Of a stretch of DNA of 64,000 nucleotides, positions 16,956 to 28,911 are shown piece after piece (position 1 is the stretch's first letter; each line of letters opens with the position of its first letter). The DNA is taken from assembly GCF_900182615.1 (NCBI RefSeq), contig NZ_FXTE01000001.1, positions 1,116,001 through 1,180,000 on the forward strand. The letters are read 5' to 3'. Origin of the DNA: Ruegeria faecimaris. Its GTDB lineage: Bacteria; Pseudomonadota; Alphaproteobacteria; Rhodobacterales; Rhodobacteraceae. The position numbers and the translations under genes are program-made. The notes beneath the pieces were generated by a model that worked only from the letters and a program-made list of their open reading frames with translations, was not told the origin of the DNA and did no database searches.

Positions 16956-17429
16956 TCAGTCGTGTTTTCTGCCCGCTTTCGATTTTCGGTGCACCACATC
17001 TTCCAGACGATCAGCGTATTCGACGCGTTCTTTCGGGCTCATGGCTGACACACGGATCAGCCACTGTTCCTGCAAAGCAGACTGCATCTCTGACATCACC
17101 TGCGCCTGCTGACCCAACAAAATCTCTACAGCGTCAGCCGCGAAGGGTTCGGCGCGAAGTGCGTCGCCAAGGGCTTGAAAATCCGCCGTCCGATGATCGA
17201 CACCTTGGCGGTGCAGGCCCGAAAGCTCGGCCCGCATCGCCTGGCGTTCATGCTTGGGAAGCGCGCGATAAAGCGCCGATCCAAATCCCGGAGGGGCTTT
17301 GACGTGGTCATTGTTTCTGACGCGCAGCGCCGTGCCAACAACCGCACCGATGACTAGCAGATTGATAGCAAGGGACACGATCAGCAGGACAGGCATCCAC
17401 CGGCGTTTAGGTTTTGACTGTTCGCTCAT
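16956..17429 (-). CDS. Membrane-anchored CpxP/ZraP-like periplasmic metal sensor
   Basis: 157 residues. One transmembrane helix (about 12-34, 'PVLLIVSLAINLLVIGAVVG') is followed by a helical periplasmic part with 'LPKHERQAMRAELSGLHRQG' and 'MSPKERVEYADRLEDV', the pattern of the CpxP/Spy/'heavy-metal resistance' superfamily whose members bind metals or act as chaperones. The start overlaps the stop of the upstream membrane protein (ATGA). The context of an ECF sigma and EF-hand gene suggests envelope stress sensing. Convergent with the PleD-like gene, whose stop is five bases away. Confidence 0.8.
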   Translation of the reverse strand: MSEQSKPKRRWMPVLLIVSLAINLLVIGAVVGTALRVRNNDHVKAPPGFGSALYRALPKHERQAMRAELSGLHRQGVDHRTADFQALGDALRAEPFAADAVEILLGQQAQVMSEMQSALQEQWLIRVSAMSPKERVEYADRLEDVVHRKSKAGRKHD

Positions 17430-17773
17430 TCGCCTTCCTCCAGGAAGATTGTATTCAGATCCATATCCGCAACCTCAAATCCAGAGGATTGCGAATAAAG
17501 CAACGTCGCCGGATCGGGCAAAAAGGCCGGGGCAGTCAATCCAATCCAGATGCCAGCAATGCCCGCGGCCGCCAGACCTCCCATCCCCTGCCAGCCAAAG
17601 AAACTATCCAATGCCTGTGCCCAGAACCCTTGGGGTGATTTCTGAAGCCCTTGCAAACGAACGGTTTCCGCATCGGCCAGAATACGAAGGGCGAGTGCAT
17701 CGGGTAACGGCTCATTTTCTTGACGAGCACGTAAAAACAGGTGATTCAGGTCGCTATTTTCATCCATCGGCAT
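17426..17773 (-). CDS. Small single-pass membrane protein, candidate anti-sigma factor
   Basis: 115 residues, not a recognised enzyme. The N-terminal ~70 residues are cytoplasmic-like and helical ('LFLRARQENEPLPDALALRI'). One hydrophobic segment 'GGLAAAGIAGIWIGLTAPAF' follows, then a short acidic tail. It overlaps the end of the ECF sigma gene by 14 bases and the start of the CpxP-like gene by four. Position right after a sigma gene and the soluble-domain/TM layout are those of anti-sigma factors; no zinc anti-sigma HxxxCxxC motif is present. Function is inferred from context only. Confidence 0.75.
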   Translation of the reverse strand: MPMDENSDLNHLFLRARQENEPLPDALALRILADAETVRLQGLQKSPQGFWAQALDSFFGWQGMGGLAAAGIAGIWIGLTAPAFLPDPATLLYSQSSGFEVADMDLNTIFLEEGE

Positions 17774-18374
17774 ATCCCAACTCGTCTCTTCTTGCGGCTA
17801 ACTGCTGTGCCAGTGCCCGCTTTCCCCGAGCTGTCAGACTCTCTACAGCTTCGACGGAAATATCCATGATTCCCGCGATTTCGGGATTGGGCAACTCTTC
17901 GATGTGGCGCAAGACAACAGCCTGACGTTGCCGGTCCGGAAGTTGCGCCAACGCGAACTGCAGTGCGTCCAACCTGGCGGCATCCTGAAGGTGTTCGGTT
18001 GCACTGATCGCATCGCTTTCAGGTTCGGCAACATCAGAAAGACTGTCCGCCGATTTCTTCCGCCGAATATCGACACACAGGTTCAGAGCGACCCGGTAAA
18101 GCCAAGTCGACACCTTTGCCTGTCCAGCAACCCAATCCGGCGCCATCTTCCATAGGCGCATCATGGCTTCCTGTGTGACATCTTCGGCTTCGGCCCGGTC
18201 GTTCAACAGCCTGAGCGCCACCGAAAAACTGCGCGGCCCAAGCCGATCGGTCAAAATGCGTGCCGCATCAGCGTCACCCTCGGCGAACCGCCGCAACAAT
18301 GCATCGTCTCCGGGGTCGCCCGCAGCCTGACTTTGGCTGCGAGCCCCCGTTGATGAGGTACTCAGGTCCCGCAT
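17760..18374 (-). CDS. ECF-type RNA polymerase sigma factor
   Basis: 204 residues. Sigma region 2 is 'NDRAEAEDVTQEAMMRLWKM' with 'VSTWLYRVALNLCVDIRR'. Region 4 is 'LPDRQRQAVVLRHIEELPNP' and on to 'GIMDISVEAVESLTARGKRA'. There is no region 1.1 or 3, as expected of the ECF group. The acidic linker 'DVAEPESDAI' joins them. It starts six bases after the EF-hand gene and overlaps its putative anti-sigma gene, so EF-hand, sigma, membrane protein and CpxP-like protein form one operon. Promoter recognition is unknown. Confidence 0.93.
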   Translation of the reverse strand: MRDLSTSSTGARSQSQAAGDPGDDALLRRFAEGDADAARILTDRLGPRSFSVALRLLNDRAEAEDVTQEAMMRLWKMAPDWVAGQAKVSTWLYRVALNLCVDIRRKKSADSLSDVAEPESDAISATEHLQDAARLDALQFALAQLPDRQRQAVVLRHIEELPNPEIAGIMDISVEAVESLTARGKRALAQQLAARRDELGYADG

Positions 18375-18380
18375 CCTTCA

Positions 18381-18848
18381 TTAGCTGTCGTCGGTGCCAG
18401 CCTTGTCACGTTTTTTGTGATGCCAGCCCATCCGGTTTTTCGCATCGGCAAATTCCTGTTCCGAGATCGTGCCATTTTTGTCCGCGTCGATGCGGTCAAA
18501 CATCTTGCCAGCACGGCGCGGCTTGGGCAACTCATCATCGGATAAGAGGCCATCCTGATTGGCATCGTGCTTTTCGAACATTTGATTCACACGCTCATTC
18601 GCCTTCTTCTGGCTAGCCGCTTGCATCTCGTCGACGCTCAACATGCCGTCGCCATTGGTGTCGGCATTGGTGAAACGCTGTTGCCTATAGGTTTGCATTT
18701 CTTCCTGCGTGACCTGACCATCATTGTTCAGGTCCAGCTCTTGAAAGGTCACGTCCTCTCGGCCTTTCGGACCGACAGCCAAGGCGGTTGTGCCTGTCAA
18801 TGCAATGGCCGATACCAGAATGGCCGGGATAAGTTTCGCGCTTTTCAT
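18381..18848 (-). CDS. Exported four-EF-hand (calmodulin-like) protein
   Basis: 155 residues with a signal peptide (1 to about 25, 'IPAILVSAIALTGTTALA'), so it should act in the periplasm. Four complete EF-hand loops are visible, each with Asp at position 1 and Glu at position 12: residues 39-50, 63-74, 95-106 and 121-132. They are arranged as two pairs like calmodulin. It is the first gene of the operon with the ECF sigma factor; AAAGGA precedes the ATG. Calcium binding is expected from the loops. Whether it signals to the sigma/anti-sigma pair is inference. Confidence 0.92.
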   Translation of the reverse strand: MKSAKLIPAILVSAIALTGTTALAVGPKGREDVTFQELDLNNDGQVTQEEMQTYRQQRFTNADTNGDGMLSVDEMQAASQKKANERVNQMFEKHDANQDGLLSDDELPKPRRAGKMFDRIDADKNGTISEQEFADAKNRMGWHHKKRDKAGTDDS

Positions 18849-19070
18849 ATCGTTTTCCTTTGTTTCTCGCGACCGGTTTGTCGCTGCTCACATAGGTTAA
18901 AACGGTGCAGTTTTCGGTTTCCGTCGCCCAATTTGAATTTTTTCTGTTGCTCACTGCCATCGACCTCATAATTTCCGGACATCTCATCGCGGCACAAAGC
19001 GACGCACCCCCCTTTTCTGTGGGGCAAAACAAGCGCAATATCAGGGCAATCTGAATGCGCGAGTTTCAAA

Positions 19071-19469
19071 ATGACAGATCAAACGATCGACACAATATCC
19101 GAGAACGACCGTCCAACCCGGCCTGCGCTAATCAAAGGCTTCCGTTGCCGCTGCCCAAAATGCGGTGAAGGCAAGCTGTTGCACAGCTACCTGAAGGTGA
19201 ATGACAGCTGCAGCAGCTGTGGTCAGGAACTGTTTCATCACCGTGCGGATGACGGTCCAGCCTATCTGACGATCCTGTTGGTCGGTCACCTGCTGGCGCC
19301 CGCTTTGCACATCTCTTATGTCCAGTGGCGCCCTGACCCGCTGAACATGTTCCTGATTTTTGCATTCGGATGTACAGCCTTGACACTGTTCCTGCTACCG
19401 CGAATGAAAGGGGCCGTTGTCGCCTATCAGTGGGCACGACGGATGCATGGGTTCGAAACGGACCGATGA
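19071..19469 (+). CDS. DUF983 family zinc-ribbon membrane protein
   Basis: 132 residues. The N-terminal zinc ribbon 'CRCPKCGEGKL' and 'CSSCGQEL' is followed by two transmembrane segments ('YLTILLVGHLLAPALHISYV' and 'LIFAFGCTALTLFLLP'), the standard DUF983 layout. The function is unknown. The NUDIX gene follows after 25 bases. The 222-base space to the divergent EF-hand gene must hold both promoters. Confidence 0.9.
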   Translation: MTDQTIDTISENDRPTRPALIKGFRCRCPKCGEGKLLHSYLKVNDSCSSCGQELFHHRADDGPAYLTILLVGHLLAPALHISYVQWRPDPLNMFLIFAFGCTALTLFLLPRMKGAVVAYQWARRMHGFETDR

Positions 19470-19494
19470 CTGGAATGATTGGGTCGGCCCTGAG

Positions 19495-20199
19495 ATGAGT
19501 ACAGACAAAACGGCTATACGGGACGCTGCAACCGTTATCGTGTTGCGGGACCGGATGACGAACCCTTCCATTTTGATGGGTCAAAGGGGCGCAAAAGCCG
19601 TTTTTATGCCGAACAAATTCGTGTTTCCAGGTGGCGCGGTAGACGCAGAGGACGCTCTGGTCTCGCTATCGGCTGACATGTCCCAGCTCTGCCGCGATCG
19701 GCTTACTGAACAGTCTCCGCCCGGGCTGCAGAATGCTTTGGCGGCCGCCGCAATCCGCGAGCTCTGGGAGGAAACCGGCCTGGTGCTTGGAGTTCCCGGC
19801 GCTTGGACAGGTGAGGTGCCGATTGACTGGCAAAGCTATGCAGAGGCAGGATTTCTGCCCTCTGCACAGGCATTGCAGTTTGTTTTTCGCGCCGTCACCC
19901 CGCCCGGCCGTACGCGCCGGTTCGATGCACGATTCTTTTTGGTAGATGCAGACGCCCTGCAAGGCGATCTGGATGACTTTGGCCGCGCTTCGGATGAGTT
20001 GTCTCACCTGCAATGGGTTCCGTTGAACAAGGCGCGCGAGCTTGATCTTCCCTTCATAACCGAAGTTGTTCTGGCCGAAGTCGCAGCCCGGGTCACACGA
20101 CCCGAACCACCCCACAGCGTTCCGTTCTTCCTCAATCAAGAAGAACAAAGCCTGTTCTTACAGATCAAAGGCTATCCAATGTCCGAACAGGACTTCTAG
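19495..20199 (+). CDS. NUDIX hydrolase
   Basis: 234 residues. The NUDIX helix is 'AAIRELWEETGLVLG', with 'FVFPGGAVDAED' about 35 residues before it, giving a longer spacing between the GG and RExxEE elements than in MutT. This layout is typical of alphaproteobacterial relatives of human NUDT8/NUDT19-type CoA diphosphatases; the substrate here is not known. 'LSHLQWVPLNKARELDLPFI' is the C-terminal family segment. ATG 19495 is preferred because the conserved domain starts right there; in-frame ATGs at 19417 and 19447 overlap the DUF983 gene. Confidence 0.88.
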   Translation: MSTDKTAIRDAATVIVLRDRMTNPSILMGQRGAKAVFMPNKFVFPGGAVDAEDALVSLSADMSQLCRDRLTEQSPPGLQNALAAAAIRELWEETGLVLGVPGAWTGEVPIDWQSYAEAGFLPSAQALQFVFRAVTPPGRTRRFDARFFLVDADALQGDLDDFGRASDELSHLQWVPLNKARELDLPFITEVVLAEVAARVTRPEPPHSVPFFLNQEEQSLFLQIKGYPMSEQDF

Positions 20200-20205
20200 C
20201 CGAAC

Positions 20206-21873
20206 CTACTTCATTCGGCTGATCACCGTGGTCACCTCGGGCTTTTTGCCGATCTCGGTCTTTGCTGTCTGACGCACGATCCGGCGCAGTGCCTCTTCCA
20301 GCTTGTCATCGTCGCGCCGGGTTTTGGCATCCGCCCGCATGAGGAACTGGTTCAGGTCCTCTTCCAGAACTTCGACCAGTGCTGCGCGCGATGTTCCGGT
20401 CTCGGCCAAACCCATCGTATCGCACCAAGGTTCACCCAACGGTTCGTCTTCTTCGTCTAAAATAACCGTCACGGTTACATGCCCGTTCAAGGCCATGCGA
20501 ATGCGGTCGCGGACAACTCCATCCAAGGCTCCGACCTTTACGGTTCCATCCAGATAAGTTCGGCCTGTCTCGACGTAGTCGACGACCTTGGGGGCATTGC
20601 CGCTGAGATCCAGCATCGTGCCATTGACTGCCACAACCCCGGTACGACCACCCGCTTCGGCCAGTTTAGCATGTTCGCGCAGATGTCGGTGTTCACCATG
20701 CATGGGAATAACCATCTGCGGGTTGACTATGGCGTGCACTTTTTCCAGATCAGGCCGGTTGGCATGGCCAGAGACGTGATACAGACCCGAGCTGTCATCC
20801 ACCACATCAACGCCTTTTTCGCTGAGCTGGTTCATGATGAAGATTACGCCCTTCTCATTGCCCGGTATCGTCTTCGACGAGAACAGGAACAGATCGCCTT
20901 CCTTCAACTCGATCCCGCGGTATTTACCGCGTGCAAGCTGGGCACTGGCCGCACGGCGTTCGCCCTGGCTGCCGGTTACGATCAGCATCAGGTTCTGGCG
21001 CGGGATATCTACGGCCTCTTCGGCGCTGATAACCTTGGGAAAATCCGTGAGAATACCGGTTTCCGTCGCGGCCTCGATCATCCGCCGCATCGCACGACCC
21101 AACAGAACGACCGAGCGTCCCGCGCGCTGCCCAGCCTCGGCCAGCGTCTTCACCCGTGCGACATTCGAGGCAAAAGTCGTCGCAACCACCATTGATTTGG
21201 CATTTTCGACCAATTTGGTGATCTCGGGCCCTACCTCGGATTCCGAGCGGCCCGCATGCGTTGAAAACACATTTGTGCTGTCGCAGACCAATGCTTTCAC
21301 ACCGTCCTTTGAAGTCTCTGCCCAAAGGTCCTGATCAAACGGTTCACCTACCACAGGGTTGGCATCCAGCTTGAAATCCCCTGTATGCACGATCCGCCCC
21401 GCAGGCGAGTCTATGACAAGCGCCGCACTTTCGGGGATCGAGTGCGATACCGGCAAAAACCCGACTGTAAACGGGCCAACCGTCACCTGTTCAGGCCAGG
21501 CTGACAGGGTCTGAACCGCGTCTGTCGGATGGGCTTTCTCTTCCATCTTGCGACGTGCGAGATTTGCGGTGAAAGCGCGTGCATAGATCGGGGCGCCCAA
21601 GTCGTCATAGCAATGCGCCACAGCGCCGACATGATCTTCGTGGGCATGGGTGACGAATACCGCCTCAAGCCGGTCGGCACGTTCTTTTAGCCAGTTGATA
21701 TCGGCATGGATCAGGTCGACACCGGGTGTTGTGTCCATATCTGGGAAGGTTACACCAAGATCGACAAGGATCAGCTTCTCCTTTCCCGGCTTGCCATAGC
21801 CATAGACATAGGCATTCATCCCAATTTCGCCCGCCCCGCCCAGGGGCAGATAGATCAGTCGTTCACTGCTCAT
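20206..21873 (-). CDS. rnj: Ribonuclease J
   Basis: 555 residues. It is a processive 5'-exo/endoribonuclease for RNA maturation and decay. The beta-CASP metallo-beta-lactamase motifs are present: 'HAHEDHVGAV', 'SHSIPESAALVI', 'HTGDFKLD', 'DSTNVFS', then 'MVVATTFASNVARVKTLAEA', 'VTGSQGE' and 'HVSGHANRPDL', 'MHGEHRH'. A C-terminal domain follows from about residue 460. It is last in a coaX-rnj pair (coaX stop and rnj start overlap), an order seen widely in alphaproteobacteria. Confidence 0.96.
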   Translation of the reverse strand: MSSERLIYLPLGGAGEIGMNAYVYGYGKPGKEKLILVDLGVTFPDMDTTPGVDLIHADINWLKERADRLEAVFVTHAHEDHVGAVAHCYDDLGAPIYARAFTANLARRKMEEKAHPTDAVQTLSAWPEQVTVGPFTVGFLPVSHSIPESAALVIDSPAGRIVHTGDFKLDANPVVGEPFDQDLWAETSKDGVKALVCDSTNVFSTHAGRSESEVGPEITKLVENAKSMVVATTFASNVARVKTLAEAGQRAGRSVVLLGRAMRRMIEAATETGILTDFPKVISAEEAVDIPRQNLMLIVTGSQGERRAASAQLARGKYRGIELKEGDLFLFSSKTIPGNEKGVIFIMNQLSEKGVDVVDDSSGLYHVSGHANRPDLEKVHAIVNPQMVIPMHGEHRHLREHAKLAEAGGRTGVVAVNGTMLDLSGNAPKVVDYVETGRTYLDGTVKVGALDGVVRDRIRMALNGHVTVTVILDEEDEPLGEPWCDTMGLAETGTSRAALVEVLEEDLNQFLMRADAKTRRDDDKLEEALRRIVRQTAKTEIGKKPEVTTVISRMK

Positions 21874-22649
21874 GTTGAGCCATTTTCCTTGTTATAGCGA
21901 TGGATCACGGTCAGTCCGTGCATCGTCAAATCGTCTTCTATAGCGTCAAACCCAACATCTGCCTGATCGAACAGAGGCGCAAGCCCCCCGGTTCCCACGA
22001 CTTTCATCGGCATGCCGTATTCCGTCTTGATCCGGGCAATCAGCCCTTCGATCAGACCGGAATAGCCCCAATACACGCCAGATTGAATGCAGCCAACCGT
22101 ATTTGTTCCGATCACTTTTTCGGGACGTGTAATGTCGATATGCGGCAACGCGGCGGCCCCCTGGTGCAACGCTTCAAGGCTCAGGTTTACACCTGGGGCG
22201 ATGATGCCGCCGACATATGCTCCATCCGAAGACACCACGTCAAAGTTGGTGGCCGTTCCAAAATCGACAACAACCACATCCCCGCCATGCCGTTCAAACG
22301 CCCCGGCAGCATTGGCCAGGCGATCCGGGCCAGGGACCGTACCCTCGTCTATGCGCGGGCTGACAGGCAGCAGACACTCTGGCTTGCCCACGACCAATGG
22401 GCGACAGCCAAAAAACCGGTCCGCAAAGACGCGCAGATTGAAAACCACACGCGGCACGGTCGAGGCGATAATCACATCGGTGATATCAGCTTCGATCTCA
22501 TAATGTTTGACCAGCGTAGAGTACCAGGTGAAATAGGCATCCGCCGTTCGGGCATGGTGCGTAGACGTGCGCAGCGTGCAGACAAATTCCTCACCGTCCC
22601 AGATCGAGAAAACGGTATTGGTGTTGCCGCAGTCGATGGCTAGAAGCAT
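21870..22649 (-). CDS. coaX: Type III pantothenate kinase
   Basis: 259 residues. It performs the first step of coenzyme A synthesis, phosphorylating pantothenate in the cytoplasm. The ASKHA-fold motifs are 'LAIDCGNTNTVFSIWD' (phosphate 1), 'GPDRLANAAGA', 'VVVDFGTATNFDVV' (phosphate 2), 'GGIIAPGVNLSLEALHQGAA' and 'VVGTGGLAPLF'. It starts 11 bases after birA and ends overlapping rnj. It provides the only pantothenate kinase seen in the window. Confidence 0.96.
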   Translation of the reverse strand: MLLAIDCGNTNTVFSIWDGEEFVCTLRTSTHHARTADAYFTWYSTLVKHYEIEADITDVIIASTVPRVVFNLRVFADRFFGCRPLVVGKPECLLPVSPRIDEGTVPGPDRLANAAGAFERHGGDVVVVDFGTATNFDVVSSDGAYVGGIIAPGVNLSLEALHQGAAALPHIDITRPEKVIGTNTVGCIQSGVYWGYSGLIEGLIARIKTEYGMPMKVVGTGGLAPLFDQADVGFDAIEDDLTMHGLTVIHRYNKENGST

Positions 22650-22660
22650 TGGTGCCCCTT

Positions 22661-23410
22661 TCAGAAAAATACGTCTGCCGCAGGTATGCTGACGCGGCCC
22701 TTCGCGGTGTTTAGGACAAGGTTACCCCGTGCGTCCACCGTTTCGAAGGTCCCGACGGTCTCAGTGGTGACAGTACGCGCGGTGATGACCTCACCCAGCT
22801 TAGCTGCGCGGGACAACCAAGCAGAGCGGATGGGTTCGAACCCGTAGGTTACAAACTGGGCCTCGAAACGCGCATAGGCCGATGCAAGCTCGGTCAAAAA
22901 GTCTTCGGTGGTGACATCTGCCCCTGTCTCGGACAACAGCGAAACCGGCCTTAGCGCACCTGGTTCGACTTTATCTGCAGCCGGTGCCTGCGCGAGATTG
23001 ACGCCGATGCCGATTGCCAAATGCGAGACGTCCCGCCCCTGCCCGGTACTTTCCAGCAGTATCCCCGCAAGCTTGCCACCGTTCAGCAACACATCATTGG
23101 GCCATTTTAGCGACAAACCCGATATGCGCCCGGTAACCGCCACACATGCATCAAACAGGGCCAAGGCGGCGACAAAACTGCGCAGAGCGGCCTGTTCCGG
23201 GCGTCCTGCGGGCCGCATCAGCAGCGTTGCGGCAAGATTTCCCTCGGGGTTTGTCCAGACCCGTCCGCGCCGACCGCGCGCCTGTGTCTGGCGGTGCGCC
23301 AGGATCCAGACCGGACCCTGAGCCATCGGCGCGATCCGGGCGGCTTCGTTCAGAGTGCTATCGACCTCTTGCAATACATGCAGGCCATATCCATCCGGCC
23401 AATCGCTCAT
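22661..23410 (-). CDS. birA: Biotin-[acetyl-CoA-carboxylase] ligase (no DNA-binding domain)
   Basis: 249 residues. It attaches biotin to carboxyl carrier domains such as that of the methylcrotonyl-CoA carboxylase encoded at 44094-46025. The biotin/AMP loop is 'GRRGRVWTNPEGNLAATLLM', with 'LSLKWPNDVLLNGGKLAGIL' supplying the catalytic Lys and 'AIGIGVNL'. There is no helix-turn-helix, so it is a monofunctional enzyme, not a biotin repressor. ATG 23410 is used; a TTG at 23437 would extend it. It follows nuoN by 36 bases and is probably on the nuo transcript. Confidence 0.94.
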   Translation of the reverse strand: MSDWPDGYGLHVLQEVDSTLNEAARIAPMAQGPVWILAHRQTQARGRRGRVWTNPEGNLAATLLMRPAGRPEQAALRSFVAALALFDACVAVTGRISGLSLKWPNDVLLNGGKLAGILLESTGQGRDVSHLAIGIGVNLAQAPAADKVEPGALRPVSLLSETGADVTTEDFLTELASAYARFEAQFVTYGFEPIRSAWLSRAAKLGEVITARTVTTETVGTFETVDARGNLVLNTAKGRVSIPAADVFF

Positions 23411-23446
23411 GTCACAAGAACAATAGGCCGCGGGCAATGGTCGAAA

Positions 23447-24889
23447 TCAGTTAACAAGCGTCGCCGCTGCAGCTGCCGCTGCGCCCTCAATCCCAAACTG
23501 ATAGAATACGCCAACCAACATCAATGCAGCTGACCCCATCAGAGCAACCCATAGAACCGGAGACGAATTTGCGTCGATCGGGTCGTCATTCTCGGCACCG
23601 AAATACATATAGTATACGATCCGTAGGTAATAGAATGCACCGATCACCGAGGCGATGGCAGACATGATAACCAGACCGGTCAGGCCAGCCTCAATACCCG
23701 CTTGCCAGACGCCGAATTTCGCAAAGAACCCAAGCATCGGTGGAACACCGGCAAGGCTGAACATCAGGATCAGCACGGCCAGAGCCTTACCCGGATCGCG
23801 TTTGGAATACTGGCGCAAGGCGTCAATGTCGGTAACAGGTTTACCGTCCCGTTCCATCATCAGGATAAAGGCGAAAGTTCCGACATTCATGGTCACGTAA
23901 ATCGCCAGATACATCAGCATCGCCTTGATACCCAGCTCGGTCCCAGCCGCCAGTCCGATCAGCGCATACCCCATATGGGCAATCGACGAAAACGCCATCA
24001 GCCGTTTAATGTCGCGTTGTCCGATGGCAGCCACGGCCCCCAACAGCATAGACAGAACAGACAAGAGTACGATCACCTGCTGCCAGTCCTTCACGACACC
24101 TCCAAATGCGTCGTGCAACACGCGGGCAAACAGGGCCATGGCGGCCACTTTGGGCGCCGTGGCGAAGAAGGCAGTGACTGGTGTGGGCGATCCTTCATAG
24201 ACATCCGGCGTCCACATGTGGAACGGAACAGCCGAAACCTTGAACGCGAGCCCCGAGATCAGGAAGATCAACCCGAACAGCAACCCGAGGGTCACATCGC
24301 CGTGGTGAGCTGTTTGAATGATGCCCGAGAACAGCGTGGTACCCGTAAAGCCGTAGACAAGCGAAGCCCCATACAGCAGCAAGCCCGAGCTAAGCGCGCC
24401 CAGAACGAAATATTTCAGGCCAGCCTCGGTGGATTTGGCGCTGTCACGACGCAGCGCAGCCACAACGTAAAGTGCCAGCGACTGCAGCTCGAGCCCCATA
24501 TACAGAGACATCAGGTCACCCGCGCTGACCATCATCATCATGCCGACAGCGGCAAGCGCCACCAGCAAAGGGTATTCGAAACGCAACAACCCGCGGCGGG
24601 TCATATAGTCCTGGCTCATCATCAAAACGGCTGCGGCAGATAGCAGGATCGCCACTTTGGCAAAGCGCGCGAATCCGTCATCAACGAACATGCCGTTAAA
24701 CGCGATGTTCGTTCCGTCGCCATTGGTGGCGATCCAGAACGCCAGCAGCGCCATCAGCCCTGCTGTCACCCAGACCAATGTCGGCGCAAGCCCGTCCTTG
24801 GTGGTGTAAACAGCCGCAAGCAATGCCGCCATCGCATATAGTGCCAGAACGATCTCTGGCAGGATAATTGTCAGATCAGCCTGGATCAT
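23447..24889 (-). CDS. nuoN: NADH-quinone oxidoreductase subunit N
   Basis: 480 residues, an antiporter-like proton-pumping subunit of the complex I membrane arm with about 14 transmembrane helices. '[38 protein letters not shown]' (split over 24380-24510) holds the conserved Glu and Lys of the proton path. '[20 protein letters not shown]' and '[20 protein letters not shown]' are family hallmarks. It is the last nuo gene, 15 bases after nuoM. Confidence 0.97.
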   Translation of the reverse strand: MIQADLTIILPEIVLALYAMAALLAAVYTTKDGLAPTLVWVTAGLMALLAFWIATNGDGTNIAFNGMFVDDGFARFAKVAILLSAAAVLMMSQDYMTRRGLLRFEYPLLVALAAVGMMMMVSAGDLMSLYMGLELQSLALYVVAALRRDSAKSTEAGLKYFVLGALSSGLLLYGASLVYGFTGTTLFSGIIQTAHHGDVTLGLLFGLIFLISGLAFKVSAVPFHMWTPDVYEGSPTPVTAFFATAPKVAAMALFARVLHDAFGGVVKDWQQVIVLLSVLSMLLGAVAAIGQRDIKRLMAFSSIAHMGYALIGLAAGTELGIKAMLMYLAIYVTMNVGTFAFILMMERDGKPVTDIDALRQYSKRDPGKALAVLILMFSLAGVPPMLGFFAKFGVWQAGIEAGLTGLVIMSAIASVIGAFYYLRIVYYMYFGAENDDPIDANSSPVLWVALMGSAALMLVGVFYQFGIEGAAAAAAATLVN

Positions 24890-24904
24890 GTCTCCAAAGC
24901 CTCC

Positions 24905-26448
24905 TTAATGCGAGGCGGCTGTCTGGGTCGCGGTCTCAGCCGCGGCCAGAGCCGTATCATAGTTCGAAATCAGCGCGGCAGTCGAGTTGCCAATCACATC
25001 TGTTACCAGCGATGGATACACACCCAGCAGGATCGTCATGACGATCAGGGGGGCAAATATCAACCGCTCGCGCGAGCTCATATCAGTCATCGCCTTGAGG
25101 CTTTCTTTGATAAGATCCCCAAATACGACTCGACGATACAGCCACAAAGCATATCCCGCCGAGAAGATAACACCAGTCGCGGCCACAGCAGTCACCCAGG
25201 TATTGACCTGGAATGCGCCCATCAGGGTCAGGAACTCTCCGATGAACCCACTGGTGCCCGGCAGGCCAACATTGGCCATGGTGAACAGCATGAAGACCAG
25301 CGCGTAGGCAGGCATCCTGATTACCAGACCGCCATAGGCCTCGATATCGCGGGTGTGCATCCGGTCATAGATCACGCCGACACACAGGAAGAGCGCCGCC
25401 GAGATGAACCCGTGGCTGAGCATCTGGAAGATGGCTCCATCGACACCCTGCTGGTTTGCCGCAAAGATGCCCATGGTGACAAATCCCATATGCGCGACCG
25501 AGGAATAAGCAATCAGCTTTTTCATGTCCTCCTGCACCAGTGCAACCAGCGATGTGTAAACCACAGCGATGGCCGACATCCACAGCACCAGATCGGTCAT
25601 CACCGCCGACCCCACCGGGAACATCGGCAGGCTGAACCGCAGGAAGCCATAGCCACCCATCTTCAGCAGGATCGCCGCCAGCACGACCGACCCTGCGGTC
25701 GGCGCCTGCACGTGTGCATCCGGCAGCCAGGTGTGGACCGGCCACATCGGCATCTTCACCGCAAATGAGGCAAAGAACGCCAGGAACATCAGCGTCTGCA
25801 TACCGCCTACGATATGGATGCCCAGAACGGTAAAGCTGTCGGACGAGAAATGATGCGCCATCAGCGCTTCGATATCCGTCGTGCCTGCATCCGCATACAT
25901 CGCAACCATAGCCACCAGCATCAGCACAGAGCCAAGGAACGTGTAGAGGAAGAACTTGAAGCTGGCATAGATGCGCTCTTTACCACCCCAGATGCCGATG
26001 ATCAGGAACATCGGGATCAGACCCGCTTCGAAGAACAGGTAGAACAGCACCAGGTCCAGCGCCATGAACACGCCAAGCATCAGCGTTTCCAGCAGCAGGA
26101 AAGCAATCATGTATTCCTTGACGCGGTCTGTCACATTCCAGCTGGCCAGAATTGTCAGCGGCATAATGAAAGTGGTCAGCAACACGAACAGGACGCTGAT
26201 GCCATCCACACCCATCTTGTATTTCAGACCCATCAGCCACTGGCCCTCTTCCACCATCTGGAAGCCGGTGTTTTCAGGATCAAAGCCAGTATAGATGCCA
26301 ACCGAGACCAGGAAGGTCACCGTCGTCGCAACCATGGCCACCCATTTGGCATTGCGTTGCGCGGCTGCGTCGTCGCCCTGCAGAAACAGCGCCAGTATGG
26401 CGGCCGCCGCTGCGGGGATGAAGGTGACGATCGAGAGGATATTGTCCA

Positions 26449-26449
<1 letters not shown>
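24905..26449 (-). CDS. nuoM: NADH-quinone oxidoreductase subunit M
   Basis: 514 residues with about 14 transmembrane segments; the middle antiporter-like proton-translocating subunit. '[20 protein letters not shown]' carries the conserved Glu, '[17 protein letters not shown]' and '[18 protein letters not shown]' are the family signatures, and a further '[13 protein letters not shown]' is present. Its ATG shares one base with the nuoL stop codon, so the two are translationally coupled. The last ~20 residues are Ala/Thr-rich. Confidence 0.97.
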
Positions 26450-28599
<2,150 letters not shown>

Positions 28600-28605
28600 G
28601 TGCCC

Positions 28606-28911
28606 TTACCCCTTCATCATATTGACATCTTCAACCGCGATCGAGCCGCGGTTGCGGAAGAAACAGACCAGAATGGCCAGCCCGATCGCGGCCTCGGCCG
28701 CCGCCACGGTCAGCACGAACAGCGTAAACACCTGCCCGACCAGATCGCCCAGGAAGCTGGAGAACGCCACAAGGTTGATATTCACCGCCAGCAGCATCAG
28801 TTCGATGCTCATCAGCAGGATGATGACGTTCTTGCGGTTCAGGAAGAGACCGAAGATGCCGATGACGAACAGCGTCGCCGCGACCGTAAGATAGTGTTCA
28901 AGTCCGATCAT
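28606..28911 (-). CDS. nuoK: NADH-quinone oxidoreductase subunit K
   Basis: 101 residues, the standard length, with three transmembrane helices. '[20 protein letters not shown]' and '[14 protein letters not shown]' carry the two conserved membrane Glu residues involved in proton transfer. The ATG 28911 overlaps the stop of the upstream exported protein gene (ATGA), so nuoK translation is coupled to a non-nuo gene. Confidence 0.97.
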   Translation of the reverse strand: MIGLEHYLTVAATLFVIGIFGLFLNRKNVIILLMSIELMLLAVNINLVAFSSFLGDLVGQVFTLFVLTVAAAEAAIGLAILVCFFRNRGSIAVEDVNMMKG

